In this document: one piece after another, positions 38,100-49,502 of the stretch | How positions within the stretch are numbered: the stretch's first letter is position 1 | Layout: each line of letters opens with the position of its first letter | DNA from: Alisma plantago-aquatica | Lineage: Eukaryota > Streptophyta > Magnoliopsida > Alismatales > Alismataceae | NCBI GenBank assembly: GCA_963693085.1 | Contig: OY856409.1 | Span: 1,534,503,072 to 1,534,567,071, forward strand | DNA length: 64,000 nt | Direction of reading: 5' to 3' | Made by a program: the position numbers and the translations under genes | The notes under the pieces: model-generated | Seen by the model: the letters and a program-made list of their open reading frames with translations, nothing else | Told to the model about the DNA's origin: nothing | The model's database searches: none

Positions 38100-40674
38100 T
38101 GATGCAATCTTATTTTAGGACTCCGTATTGTTTCTCTTTTCATATTAGTCACATCTAAATGTTGTTAGATTGCAAGTTATTCTCCCAATATGTAATTTCA
38201 TATCAAATATACTCATGGTGCTTTTTGTGTGTTTTACAAGATCTTTGTTCATGCATTGGATGTAAAGGAGAGAGAAAGAGAGGATCCTTGGGTTTACAAA
38301 CCTTGGGATTGAACCCAGATATTCCTCAAGCATCCCTAGAATAGACAAAGATTACTCCAAATAAATTAACAACCATTTGAAAAAGTTTGAAGCAAAAGTC
38401 AAGAAACTGGACACCCACCACGGGCCATGGTACTCTGCCATGGTAGTGGTGAGATGGTCCAAATTCATAGTTGAGATTAGATTTTTGGGTATCTACTACT
38501 ATAGTCATGGCAGCCAAAATGGCTACAGTACACCAAGTCCCCCATGGTCGTGGCCATCAGAGCAGTTGTGGCCAAAATTCACCATCACCCCCATGGCACA
38601 ACGCCACGACCGAGGCAAAGATGCAAAAACATCCAGACACTTTGCATGAAATATAAAGGAATTATCATGGACATGGACACCAAAATAACCATGGAGACTG
38701 AAGATCATGATGACTGTGACAACTCTCATGACTGCGTCATGTAGAGGACATAACGGGCAACAATGAAAAATGACCAAGCCACCCTCCTCTACCACGGTAG
38801 TACTCCGCAACATGGGCATGGTGCCATCCATCTAGCTTGACTGTGGCACCCTCCATGGCCATGACCATCCCACTTCCTTAACCTTAAATCCACATCATGC
38901 ATCCACCTCACCTATTTCATTTCCCACGATCGTTCCAAGCCACACTCACCATGGTCGTGGCTACCACATAACCCTATTCAACTTTTCCACTACATTCCCA
39001 ACTTTACCCCTATTTAACCTAATGCTTCCCCACCACCTATAGATACATAGCTTGCGGTTGGAGCATGAGTTTAGCTACTTATACCATTCATTTCCACTCC
39101 CCTATAGCATTTAAGAGGTCCTACCTACCCCCTTCCATATCCACCTCATTTCCACCTAAAAACCCTAGTTTTTGAGGATTTTCACCACCAAACCTCACCT
39201 ATTCATGTCATTGCCTACCTTCGAGGGAGGTGATTCATCTTATATGGCAAGGAGGTGAAGGAGGATCTTACATGATCTACCATGACCTTCTTCCTCTTTC
39301 TTCTTTCCTTTTTTCTCTTTTTTATGAGTAGCTAAGCCCTCGTGGTGGATTTTTGGGGATTAAATGTCACTTTGATGTAATGTTGGGGGATGTGACTTGT
39401 AATGAACATAATTCCATTCTATGATGATTGCCTCTTGATTCTACCTTGTTTCCCATTATTCTAATTGTGATTTATGCTTCTGAACATGGATTGATTGTTG
39501 TGTGATGCTGGAAAACACCTATATTCTACGGGAAAACTAATTGTATGTGACTATCTTAGGAATTTCTCCTTAGTCCAACTAGTGGATCCCTAGATAGAAC
39601 CCTATCTTCCTACATACAAATATCTTCCCCTAAAACTAAATGTGAGATCTAAGTAGTTAGTGTAAGGGTGATTAGTGAAATTGCATAGATCTTTCTAAAG
39701 GCTAGATGGTGACTAACATGAGGTGAAACACCCTCATATGTACCCTTCCTTCGTACCCTTTGCTCTCAATTTCCCTAACAACCCTTATCCTAGAAACATA
39801 TATTAGTTGAATCCAATATAAATCCTACCTAGACCTTGGTCCAATTGAGCCTCGTAAGGCTAGATAGGGGGTGAAAGGGAATAATTCCCCTCCCACACTC
39901 TATTTTATCAATGGCCACCCAATAGTCTAGGGTTATTCATTGCATTTGAATATATTGTTTGGTTTGGCAATTTAGAATTTAAATATAGCATTTGCATGTT
40001 ATATCAACCCCTATCTTGTATTCTTGTGACATTCGCCCAAACATCCCACTCTTCCCATAATTTTCTAAAACCCACCTTGCTTAACTTAGCTTTCTTATTC
40101 TAGTGTAGTTACTTGCCTTAATTGCTCCTTACATTAATTGCTTAGTTCTTGATAAGTAGGCCTTGCTTGAGTAGTTGGTACTCTCTTGAGCATGCTAGAG
40201 TTAATCTTTCAAGTTAGTAATGACCTAGGCCATTAACTTGCTTGATTTGTGTAACTTAGATTTAGTCTCTTGCTCTTTCTTGCTTAGTTGTATTATTTGT
40301 TAATTATAATTTCTTGTTTAGGTTTAACTTAAGATTGATACAAATCTAGTTTTCATTCTTTCTTTCAATTGCTTTCATCATTAGTGTAATCAACCAAATC
40401 AAGCAAAAAACCCTAAAAATGCTACTCTCTGCTTTAGGAACATAGCTCACCCTAACCTAGCTCTAGTTCCCCCTCTCTCCCTATAGATCAACTCCTCATT
40501 TTCCACTCACCTATACTAAAACATGATACCATGCACTTGTGGGTCATATATTGAGGTCTATGTGAATGTGTTAGTACGGGGGGCCTTATAAATTTGAAAG
40601 ACTCGAGTGTGTTTTCTTTGTGCGCATCCAATCAAAGTTCAATTGATTTGGGTGTGTGTTTTGAAGAAACACCA
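38100..40674 (+). repeat. 5' LTR of the Athila-like element
   Basis: It pairs with 53797-56376. Shared landmarks include ATTTTAGGACTCC at the start, GTTGTTAGATTGCAAG, the CCATGGTCGTGGC-type words near 38540 and 38940, GGTCCAACTAGTGGATCCCTAG near 39570, CACTTGTGGGTCATATATTG and AATTGATTTGGGTGTGTGTT at the end. There are no long open frames. The pair is visibly diverged, with many substitutions and small indels, so insertion is not recent. Confidence 0.9.
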
Positions 40675-40720
40675 AACTTTTTGGCAATGTTTCTAGAGAG
40701 TAGAGGCGCTCAACCGAGCT
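40675..40720 (+). other. Degenerate primer-binding region after the 5' LTR
   Basis: The sequence following the LTR, AACTTTTTGGCAATG, resembles the ACTTTTTGGCGCCG-type junction of Athila elements but has lost most of the tRNA-complementary bases. It is inferred from position. Confidence 0.4.
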
Positions 40721-41149
40721 AGTTAGTGTAGCTCAGTTTTTCCTATTGCCCTCACCATTGCTATTCTTTATTCTTTGTTTACTTTTGCATAGTTGTCTTC
40801 TAACTTAGTTCTTGTTGCTTGTTTGTGCATTGTGTAGGTCACAGTTGTGCATGCTAGGTAGACATTCAACTTCTACAACCTTGGTTCTCTTTGACTCCTA
40901 GATAGGTAGAAGAAGACGTCAACAACACCACAAACAACAATCAGAATCTGAAATGGAAGGCTCAGATGCCCAAATCCTTTTTGAGGGTGTTCCGCAAAAC
41001 CCTCCTAAGGGGGTTCCACTACCAACAAGCCCCTCCCCCCTCCATTATTAGTTCACTCTAGGGAACTACACCTCACCTGTTGTCACCCCTTTTGACCAAA
41101 TTTTGGCTCAATAACTTTCCATCCCACTAGCCCTTCTTGGTTCCTACCC

Positions 41150-42503
41150 ACTTTTTATGGGATAGAGAATGAGAATCCATACCACCGTGTTGATGCCTTT
41201 CTAAAGACCTACTGCACCTTCCATACACCTGTAGCCAGTGATGATTCTATAAGAAAATGCTAAAGAGTTGTATATGTCAAAGCCTAAAATGGTTACATGG
41301 GTGTCTGTGAAGAATGAGTTCCTGAAGAAGTTCTACACATCTCCAAGCTGAATCAGATGAGGAGGTGCATCGCCTCCTTCACTCAAAAGGAAAACAAGCC
41401 TTTCCATGAAACCTAGGACAGATTCCAGAAGCTCATGTGAAACTTCCCCCACCATGAAGTTCCCATATGGCATCTAGTGCAATCTTTCTATATTGGGATT
41501 TTTGAACTGAGCCAGACTATAATTAACTCTTCTTGCGGTAGAACATTCATGGACAAGCCCCCAGAAGAGTCATGACCACTCGTTGAGAACCTTGCTAAAA
41601 GCTCATGCCATCGAGCTTCAAGTCAAGGAGAACATTATGACATGAACTGGGCTCCTCCTCCTCCTCCTCCTCATGTTTATCTAGTTAGAGAATAGATCAA
41701 TTCGCAAATGGTGAAGATCATTGTTGACATGAAGAAACCTGATGAAAAATTGAGTTAAGCGTTCTACCAGCCAATCCACCATGGACATTGATTTTATTGA
41801 TGAAGAAGTTAAGGCTTTGCAATCTTTCGGCAACTACAATCATCAAGGGTTAATGCCAAACTCTTACAACCCAAAATGGAGGAATTTTCCAGTTTCTCTT
41901 GGAAGAAACAAGGTGAAGATGGGCAAGGGAAACCAAGACAACATCAAGGGCCAACAAAGAGTTCAAGGTTTGAAAATGAATTCCTAGGAAGATTGAGAAA
42001 CTTGGATGACATGAAGAGGGACATGTTCTCACATGGGTAAATGGTTAGTTGTCTTGAGTGAAGACTAGATCAAGTCTCTCTTTCACTTGCCCGTCATGAG
42101 TAGGGAAGACTTCCTTCCCAACCCATGGCCAATCCGAACAATGATGGTGGTTCTATGAACACTCCTCAAGGTGCATATATCCCACCCTAAAAAGAAGTAC
42201 CAACTATGTAATGATACCAAGGACCTCCTAGTCCCTATGCCCCTCCACATCCACAACCCCCATCTAACTACCATTACACTCCACCTCCACCATAGTCCTA
42301 CCAACAACCTCCTCCTCAATATCAACCCCCTTCACAACAACCACAACAACAACCCCAAAGCATCCCCACAACAACCAACTTTAATTCTCCAAAACCCCAA
42401 CCCCCACCAAAGACCACCACCACCTCCACCATCATCCTCAAGAGATCCCCCTTATTCCTATGAGCAAGTGAGTATGGTGTCAGTCACATGGAGGAAGAAG
42501 GAT
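41150..42503 (+). pseudogene. Athila-type gag, N-terminal part (decayed)
   Basis: Across several frames one can read GIENENPYHRVDAFLKTYC, the start of a plant retrotransposon gag domain, then a stretch similar to the middle of the domain (about 41310-41560). Next come a CTCCTC-repeat-coded Pro stretch (41656), YNPKWRNFP (near 41870, an Athila-type linker) and a Pro/Gln-rich region (42220-42430) before the CACTA insertion. Many stops and frameshifts are present. Gag would form the capsid-like particle. Confidence 0.65.
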
Positions 42504-42529
42504 CACTACTACAGAAATGGCTTATAAAG

Positions 42530-42915
42530 TCGGTTTTCAAGGTGTCCGTTGTATACAAAAACCGACACATAAACCCTACTGTGTCGGTTTTTAACAGAAA
42601 CCGACATCCAACCCATGAAGGTCGACCAGACACGGGTACCGCATTTATTAAGTGTCGGTTAATTAATAAACAACTGACACCTAAACTCAACCGCCAAACC
42701 CAAAATTCCAGTGAAAAAATTGGCTCCAAAATTTGACATATGTTGTCGGTTCTTTAATAAATAACCGACGACTAAAGGGTATGCGCAAGACAGGAATTGT
42801 TTTCAGTTGTCTTTTATTTATAAACCGACGACTATAATCTAGTATAGTTGTCGGTTATTAGCAAAGAACCGACACTATTGGTTTAGTTGTTGGTTTTTCT
42901 AAAATAACCGACACT
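42530..42915. repeat. Subterminal GTCGGTT/AACCGAC palindrome array, left end of CACTA 2
   Basis: Ten or so GTCGGTT words and complements form hairpins with 8-12-base loops (for example GTCGGTTCTTTAATAAATAACCGAC-like pairs near 42745). They match the right subterminal zone of CACTA 1 in inverted orientation. Confidence 0.85.
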
Positions 42916-42984
42916 TATTGTCAACTTAATAGCTCACCCTACCCGAACGATTCATCCCATTTCCCTATTTTGTTCCCGATTTCC

Positions 42985-43325
42985 CTAGCTCCGGCGATTT
43001 CCTTCTCCCTGCCGCCATCGCCGCTCCCTGCCGTCATGCTCCGTCGCCACCTCTCCTTCCACCGTGCTCACCGCTCGTCGCCGTCGAGCGAGAAGCAGTC
43101 GGTTCCCGCCCGCCCGACGGCCTCCCTCTCCGCCCGCCGGCCTCCCTCTCCGCCTGCCGGCCTCCTTCTCCGCCGTCGCCAGTAGCAGCTACGTCTGCTA
43201 GCCTCGCCGCCCTCTCCGCCAGGTATGCCCGCCCGCCCACCATGCCTTCTGCTAGCCCCCCCCCCACCCTCTCCTCTGCTCCGGCGGCTGCTTGGGCGGT
43301 GCCAAGGCACGCCCAAGCAGCTGTT
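42985..43325 (+). other. GC-rich promoter-proximal block of CACTA 2
   Basis: This is an abrupt CpG-rich block with a 20-bp tandem repeat (CGGCCTCCCTCTCCGCCCGC-like, three copies from 43118 to about 43178). A short open frame (from ATG 43036) encodes Arg/Ser/Pro-rich sequence with no domain. By position it may be the untranslated first exon or promoter of the transposon genes. CACTA 1 has a GC-rich block at the equivalent place but with a different repeat. Confidence 0.55.
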
Positions 43326-44160
43326 GGGCGTTTTTTTTTAAGTTATTTACTTATTTGTGTTTAGGGTTTAGGTACTGATTTTGTGCTTCTACTGACTTGA
43401 ATCTTCTATTGTCTATACAATACATGTAATTTTGATCAAGTGATGATATGTAAATGTGGAAATAAGTTAGTAAGGTATCAATGATAAGTATGTTGTAATC
43501 TGATGCAAAATAGTTATTGTATCATGCATATCTTAATACTTTTTTGTTTTATAGTTGTATAGGGTGTTTTATGTGTGACAAGTCTATTGTTTTATAGTTG
43601 TGCATACCTGCGAGTTATCAGGAACACCTAAATGAATGTCTAACACCTAAATGAATATCTAGTTGTGTATTTTCCTAGTATCGTGAAAGATTCTCAATCG
43701 TGTGTATCACATGAGATTCTTATCTCAACACAATGGACTGCAATATATGCATCTAATGCCTTAAATGGAAGACTCGAATGTTATAAAATCCCATCAAAGT
43801 AGGTAGAAACAACTTATATATATTCAGATCTTAATAATTCCATGAAGTGCACATTATCTTACTCAGGAAAAGTATGTGTATAATGTAGGATTAGTTCCAT
43901 ATAATGGTTCTACTTTAGTAAGCACCTAGAAACCCATCCAAGATTTACTCATTAGGAGCATTTCCTCGTTTGTTTTCTAAGTACATTTGTAGACTTCTTT
44001 TCAAGCTATCATGTCTACCACAATAAAGTTGGTTATGAAAAGAAATAAAAGGTTAACTGATGTTATACAACTTTTTCTGAAAATATATAACATCGTTATA
44101 TGTACTTACACTTTGTTAATACTAATATTGTGCAGTCTCTGTCCACCCATAACAGTCACT

Positions 44161-44637
44161 ATGAACTGGGCCTCTATGTCAATGTTAACGTTCCCTATTG
44201 AAGAACAATTGGACATCATCCTAGATGATCGTTCCTTAAACCAATTGGCCATACCCAAACATTGGCATTTTCTAAAAGGAAGACACTACATGCCTGGTAA
44301 AGTGACCATACCTTTTGGCAATTATTCACATGTTATCGAGGTTGAGTATGATTTGGCGGGAAATCTTGTATCAAAATCCGGTTGGCGTGATTGGATTGGA
44401 GAGATGCATGTGGTCTGTTGGAATAGGCTTTTTCTCCGTCCAGTTGGCCATAATTCCATCAAAGTTTGGATAACCAACAGCATCTGCGAGACCCCCGATC
44501 ATCTACTGCGGTATGAGCGCACGGCGTCGGATATCATCTATGAGGAATCTGAATCTGAGGCCCCTGTCAGTTCAGATTTGTCTAAATACAGTGAGGAGAT
44601 TCGTGACACAGCTTCATCATCAAAAAGAAGTTATTGA
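44161..44637 (+). CDS. Small ORF with B3-like DNA-binding pattern, inside CACTA 2
   Basis: The open frame of 158 codons starts at ATG 44161, chosen because it follows a good intron acceptor (TTGTGCAG at 44128-44135); the in-frame stretch upstream reads like intron. The middle of the protein, from about residue 35, reads IPKHWHFLKG, then KVTIPFGNYSHVIEV, then KSGWRDWIGE, then LFLRPVGHNSIKVWI. This spacing of a Leu/Ile-Pro start, beta strands, a Gly-Trp turn and a final beta strand resembles the plant B3 DNA-binding fold of the REM type. The C-terminus is acidic and Ser-rich. There are no stops. The ORF lies 0.8 kb upstream of TNP2 on the same strand and has no counterpart in CACTA 1. Its function is unknown. 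A captured host gene or a transposon regulatory protein are both possible. Confidence 0.6.
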   Translation: MNWASMSMLTFPIEEQLDIILDDRSLNQLAIPKHWHFLKGRHYMPGKVTIPFGNYSHVIEVEYDLAGNLVSKSGWRDWIGEMHVVCWNRLFLRPVGHNSIKVWITNSICETPDHLLRYERTASDIIYEESESEAPVSSDLSKYSEEIRDTASSSKRSY

Positions 44638-45130
44638 TGCGGGACCATGTTGGTGTAGTATTTAGTTGTCTATCTTGACTTGTCTGTATTAATAGTTTTT
44701 TTAATTATGCGCATGTTTAGGGGTACACCAACCCCTTTGTTTAGTTATTGTTATAACTGAAGTGTGTGTTCCCATGAATGGAACTGAAAGTTGCTACATG
44801 AATGCTTATTATTGAAGTGTGTGTTCCCATGAATGTTTCCATTTGCATGATTACACTACTATTTTCTCATATTGTTTAGTCTATTTTAATATGAGATACT
44901 TGCTTATATCTTGCTTAATGATGAACTGTAATGCACACATGTGACATGCTTGGAATGTAAATGATGAAATTTTCCCTAAATTGCCAATCATGCTTTTAAA
45001 GACATCAATAATCACCCTAACTTGAAGAACTAGGATTTTAGGTATAAGAATGACAATACATTATTTGTTGGCCTAGAAACCCATCCAAGAGTAATGAGTA
45101 AATCTTAGATAGTCCCCAGTTTGGGACTGT

Positions 45131-45322
45131 TCTTGAACACATAATCTCGCTTAGGATGTAAGTGTATAATGTGTATTGGGTTTTCAAGAAAATTTTGGCA
45201 GCATTTCCCCGTTTGTTCTCTAAGTACATATGTACTTGGAGAACAGCGGGGAAATGCTGCCGAAATTTTCTTGAAAACCCAATACACATTATACACTTAC
45301 TAGTGAGATTAGGTGTTCAAGA
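45131..45322. repeat. Palindrome with arms of about 95 bp upstream of TNP2
   Basis: The stretch reads nearly the same on both strands around the centre GTACATATGTAC (45224-45235). Left-arm words TCTTGAACACATAATCTCGC and GTGTATTGGGTTTTCAAGAA recur complemented in the right arm (TTCTTGAAAACCCAATACAC, GCGAGATT-like then GTGTTCAAGA). It ends about 110 bases before the TNP2 ATG. The mirrored open frames starting MYNVYWVFKK on both strands are artefacts of it. Confidence 0.95.
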
Positions 45323-45431
45323 ATGGATAGGTGGTACACATTTATTATATATAATAATGACATCACATGTATTTGTTAACCCTAGACCCTATTTTGTCCT
45401 AATATATACTTGTTTTCTCTTTGATCATAGA

Positions 45432-48400
45432 ATGGATAGATCATGGATGTCCATTCGCAATCGCTGCATCCCAGAGTTTATTTCTGGTCTTCACCAGTTC
45501 ATTAAATTTTTCGAGGAACATAGGAAACAACCTGGAGATAGGTTCTACTGTCCATGTAGACATTGCGGTAACAACTTGAAAGTCAACACTGGTGACGAAA
45601 TCATGACTCATGTCATGTGCAACGGGATTATACAAGGCTATACAGAATGGCACTGGCATGGAGAGATTTCAAACCCAAAACCAGTGGATGTCGATAGCAG
45701 TGCTTGTGTGGAAGAAGAAATTGCCTACGATGACGTAGATGTGAATGAACCAGTTCCAGTAGACATCGTTGATGCGATGCTGGATAGTTGTGGGGTAGAG
45801 CACACCGATCCACCTCCCATTTTTAGAAACATTGTGCATGATGTTGAGATGCCGTTATACACAGGTTGTACTAAGTTTATGAAGCTTAACGTTGTGTTGA
45901 GATTGTATAAGTTGAAAGCTAACAATAGATGGAGCGACAAAAGCTTCACGTCATTTCTGTCATTGTTGAAAGAAATGCTTCCTGAAGGGAACGAGATGCC
46001 AATTTCAACATACCAGGTAAAGAAATTGTTGTGCCCAATGGGAATGGATGCCAAGAAGATACACGCATGCCCTAATGATTGTGTATTATTTCAAAAGGAC
46101 TATGCATATTTGAAAGATTGTCCAAAATGTGGTGCGTCACGGTATAAACTGACGACTTCGGGGGAGTCCAAAACTGGTTCTCCTGCCAAGGTGATGTGGT
46201 ATCTACCTATAATATCACGGTTTCAACGCTTGTTTGCCAATCCGATAGATGCGAAGAATTTGAGGTGGCATGCAGATGTTAAGAAAAATAATGATGGGAT
46301 CCTACGACATGCGTCTGATTCCCCACAGTGGAAAAAGATTGATGTATTGTACCCTGAATTTGGTGAAGAAGACAGGAATCTAAGACTTGGGCTTTGTACA
46401 GACGGGATGAATCCATACGGGACATTGAGCAGCCAACATAGCACTTGGCCAGTCATGCTTGTTATATACAATCTTCCTCCCTGGCTGTGTATGAAAAATA
46501 AGTACGTAATGTTGTCGTTGTTGATATCGGACCCTAAATAACCTGGAAATGACATCGATGTTTATCTTGAACCTCTGATTGATGACTTAAAGAAACTCTG
46601 GGGTGAAGGTGTGATGACCTATGATGCTTCACGAAGAGAGACATTTCGTTTGCATGCTATGTTGTTTTGCACTATTAATGACTTTTCAGCATATGGGAAT
46701 TTGTCTGGATATAGTGTCAAAGGAGCTAAAGTGTGTCCTATATGTGAAGAGAACACTGATTCAACAAGACTAAAACATGGCGGTAAGAATGCATATCTCG
46801 GTCATCGAAGGTTTCTTCCAAAATTCCATCTGTATCGTAGGAAGTGCAAAGCATTCAATGGATTGAATGAGGAACGCAGTGCACCTAAACCTATACCAGG
46901 GGAGGTTGTTTATGAAAGAATAAAAGACTTTGTCAATGAATTTGGTAAGAGATCACAATGTACTACACGGAGTGACAATTCTTCATTCAAGAAGAAGTTA
47001 ATATTTTGGGATCTTCCTTATTGGAGTTCTTTGACAGTCAGACATTGTATCGATGTAATGCACGTTGAGAAAAATGTCTGTGATAGCATCATTGGTACTC
47101 TGTTAAATATACCAGGTAAGACTAAATATGGGATAAAATCCAGACTGGACCTACGTGAAATGGGAATAAGGTCAGAATTAACAGAAATACGTGAAATGGG
47201 TAGGAAAAGAACATACTTACCTCCCGCATGTTACACGTTGTCTAGAAAAGAGAAGAAAGCTTTTTGTGAATGCTTGATAAATGTAAAGGTGCCAAATGGT
47301 TACTCATCCAACATCCGTAGATTGGTATCAATGAAAGATCTGAAGTTGATAGGACTTAAATCTCATGATTGTCACACTCTAATGCAACAAATATTGCCCG
47401 TGGCAATTCGATCTATATTGTTGAAGCATGTAAGGTTTGCAATCACCAGACTTTGTTTCTTTTTCAACAGTCTCTGTAGCAAAGTTATTGACCCTAAGAC
47501 TCTCGATAATTTGCAAAGAGAAGTGGTTGTTACCCTATGTCAGCTTGAGATGTATTTCCCTCCTTCGTTCTTTGATATGATGGTACATCTTGTTGTCCAC
47601 TTGACTAGGGAAGTGAAAATCTTGGGCCCGGTTTTCTTGCATTGGATGTATCCTTCTGAACGATACATGAGCATTTTTAAAGGTGATGTTCGAAACCGTT
47701 ATCGGCCTGAAGGGAGTATTATTGAAGGTTATGTGGCGAGAGAGGTTATGGATTTCTGCAATGACTTTCTCAGTGGTAATGACACTCCTGATAATGACAA
47801 GAATATTGACGAGCTATTTGGCAAAGGAATTTTGGGATCACGTGTGAAAGTAATCAGCCGTGAGCAGTTGGAACAAGGTCATTTGTATATTTTACACAAC
47901 ATGGACGAAGTGAACATTTATATCAAGGAACATACCAATTTCATCAAAAGACAATATCCTCGAGCCAATACAATGTGGCTTGCTAGAGAGCATAACAAGA
48001 CTTTTATTAAGTGGTTTGAAGATAAAGTCTTACATCAACTATCTGAAACACCAGATGATATTACTGAAACTATCAAATGCCTCGCCTTTAAACCAAAGTT
48101 GACTATTATGTCTTATGAAGGGTATGACATTAATGGATTCACATATTACACAAAGCGCCAAGATGATAAGAGTGTCGTCCAAAACAATGGGGTCACCCTT
48201 CAAGCATCGACTATGTTTTTTGCAAGTGCAAAGGATAAGAGTCCACGTGAAGCTAAAATGTCATATTACGGTGTCATTGAAGAGATATGGGAATTTGACT
48301 ACATATATTTCAGAATTCCGCTCTTCAAATGTAATTGGGTTGATAACACCAAAGGAGTTATAGTGGATGAATTGGGTTTCACTTTAGTGAACTTTGAAAA

Positions 48401-48686
48401 GATTGGTGAGAAGGTTGAACCATTCATATTGGCATGACAGGCGAAACAAGTATTTTATATCAATGATCCTGCAAATGATAAATGGTCGGTTGTTCTTCAT
48501 GGTAAAAGATAGTTCATTGAAGATCCTATAGATGAAGAAGAGTACTACGATAAATATGATGACTCCAGTCCATTCTCAGTTAGGTTGCCAACTCCAGAAA
48601 ATATTGAAGCTAATGATGACTTATATGTGCTCGGAGATCACAATGAAGGATTGTTAATTGATAAAAGATCACAATTTGAGAGGCAT
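45432..48686 (+). pseudogene. TNP2-type CACTA transposase with three in-frame stops
   Basis: This is the En/Spm TNP2-type transposase that cuts and joins the CACTA ends. The start ATG at 45432 gives MDRSWMSIRNRC, the usual beginning of the transposase-associated domain; Cys-rich motif FYCPCRHCGNN follows. The core domain (Transposase_21) includes FRLHAMLFCTINDFSAYGNL, CPICEENT and the hallmark DVMHVEKNVCDSIIGTLL (about 47060). Next are DUF4218-like (ERYMSIFKGDVRNRYRPEGS, near 47660) and DUF4216-like (FKCNWVDN, near 48325) domains. The same frame runs throughout: stops are TAA 46539-46541, TGA 48435-48437 and TAG 48510-48512. Sense codons continue directly after each one, and no frameshift is seen. 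The 3' border, near 48686, is uncertain. The gene is probably inactive as it stands. Confidence 0.93.
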
Positions 48687-48769
48687 GCATGTTTATATTT
48701 TTTATTGAAGCTAAATGTTTACTTTTTTAATATCAATATCATTTTCTGATTTGATGTTTCATTATCTTC

Positions 48770-48860
48770 TAGTTAATACAAATGCTAAACATTGTGGGAG
48801 GGTGCTAAAGAACTATAGGACCAATATCACCTGAGATTACATACGTGATGCTGAGAGTAG
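48770..48860 (+). pseudogene. Transposase_24 exon remnant in CACTA 2
   Basis: The short stretch CGRVLKNYRTNIT followed by a stop and DYIRDAESR corresponds to CGRVLRNYRTNLTREYIKEAD in the gene of CACTA 1 (31224-31432, minus strand). It shows that element 2 once had the same second gene. The rest of that gene up to the Ulp1 end is missing. Confidence 0.8.
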
Positions 48861-49082
48861 GTTCTTGATCTATTCCAATTCTAGACATTGATCAGTATTT
48901 CACTAACTCTACACTAATAATTTTTGTTTGTATTCTCTTTGAAAAATAAATATAGGAAGAAGGCTATGCAGGACGGACATGACATAGCTATGCAGGATAT
49001 GCAGGAAGAAGCCCCAATGAAGAGAAGCAGGATACAGATACAATACATAAAGTGCAGCACACACAAGTGGTTTAGATTCATA

Positions 49083-49502
49083 TAACAACATGACAGACTA
49101 ACACATATATATATAGTGCATAACAACAGCAGCTCCGAATTTACATACAACACTAACTTAGTACATATATAGTGGACTAAGGTGACGATACCACCTGCTA
49201 AAACAGGTTACCGACTATATGTTACGACTGGGAGGTCGTGATTCAACAATGTATGCATTAGCAGGAGGAAAAACAGATCACCATATGAGGACAAACATAT
49301 GGTGATCTGTTTGTCCTCCTGCTAATGCATACTGTTGCTGAATCATGACCTCCCAGTCGTAACATGTAGTTGTCGGTAACCTATTTTAATAGGTGGGATC
49401 GTCACCTTATAAGTCCCACTATATATATACTAAGATAGTGTTGTATGTAAATTCGACGCTGCTGTTGTTATGTACTATATATGTGTTAGTCTGTCATGTT
49501 GT
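49083..49502. repeat. Hairpin with arms of about 205 bp
   Basis: The left arm (49083-49287) and right arm (49297-49502) are near-complementary: AACATGACAGACTAACACATATAT, GAATTTACATACAACACTA, GTTACGACTGGGAGGTC and GATCACCATATG on the left all recur complemented on the right. The loop is about 9 bases (AGGACAAA). It lies exactly where the second gene of CACTA 2 is deleted: the Ulp1 coding sequence resumes at 49503. Confidence 0.95.

Noticed and set aside
38377..38831. Overlapping ORFs in the Athila-like LTRs (also 53900-54749)
   Set aside because: They lie in LTR sequence rich in CCATGG/ATGGTCGTGG words, which happens to supply ATGs; they are not conserved between the LTR pair.
44011..44160. 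First 50 codons of the B3-like ORF
   Set aside because: The stretch is hydrophobic and AT-rich and ends in a clear intron acceptor (TTGTGCAG), so it is more likely intron; the start was placed at 44161.
45038..45296. Two minus-strand ORFs starting MYNVYW- or MCIGF-like upstream of TNP2
   Set aside because: They are mirror images of the plus-strand frame created by the palindrome at 45131-45322, not separate genes.
45162..45431. N-terminal extension of the TNP2 ORF upstream of 45432
   Set aside because: The first 90 codons run through the palindrome and AT-rich leader; the family's usual MDRSWM start is at 45432.
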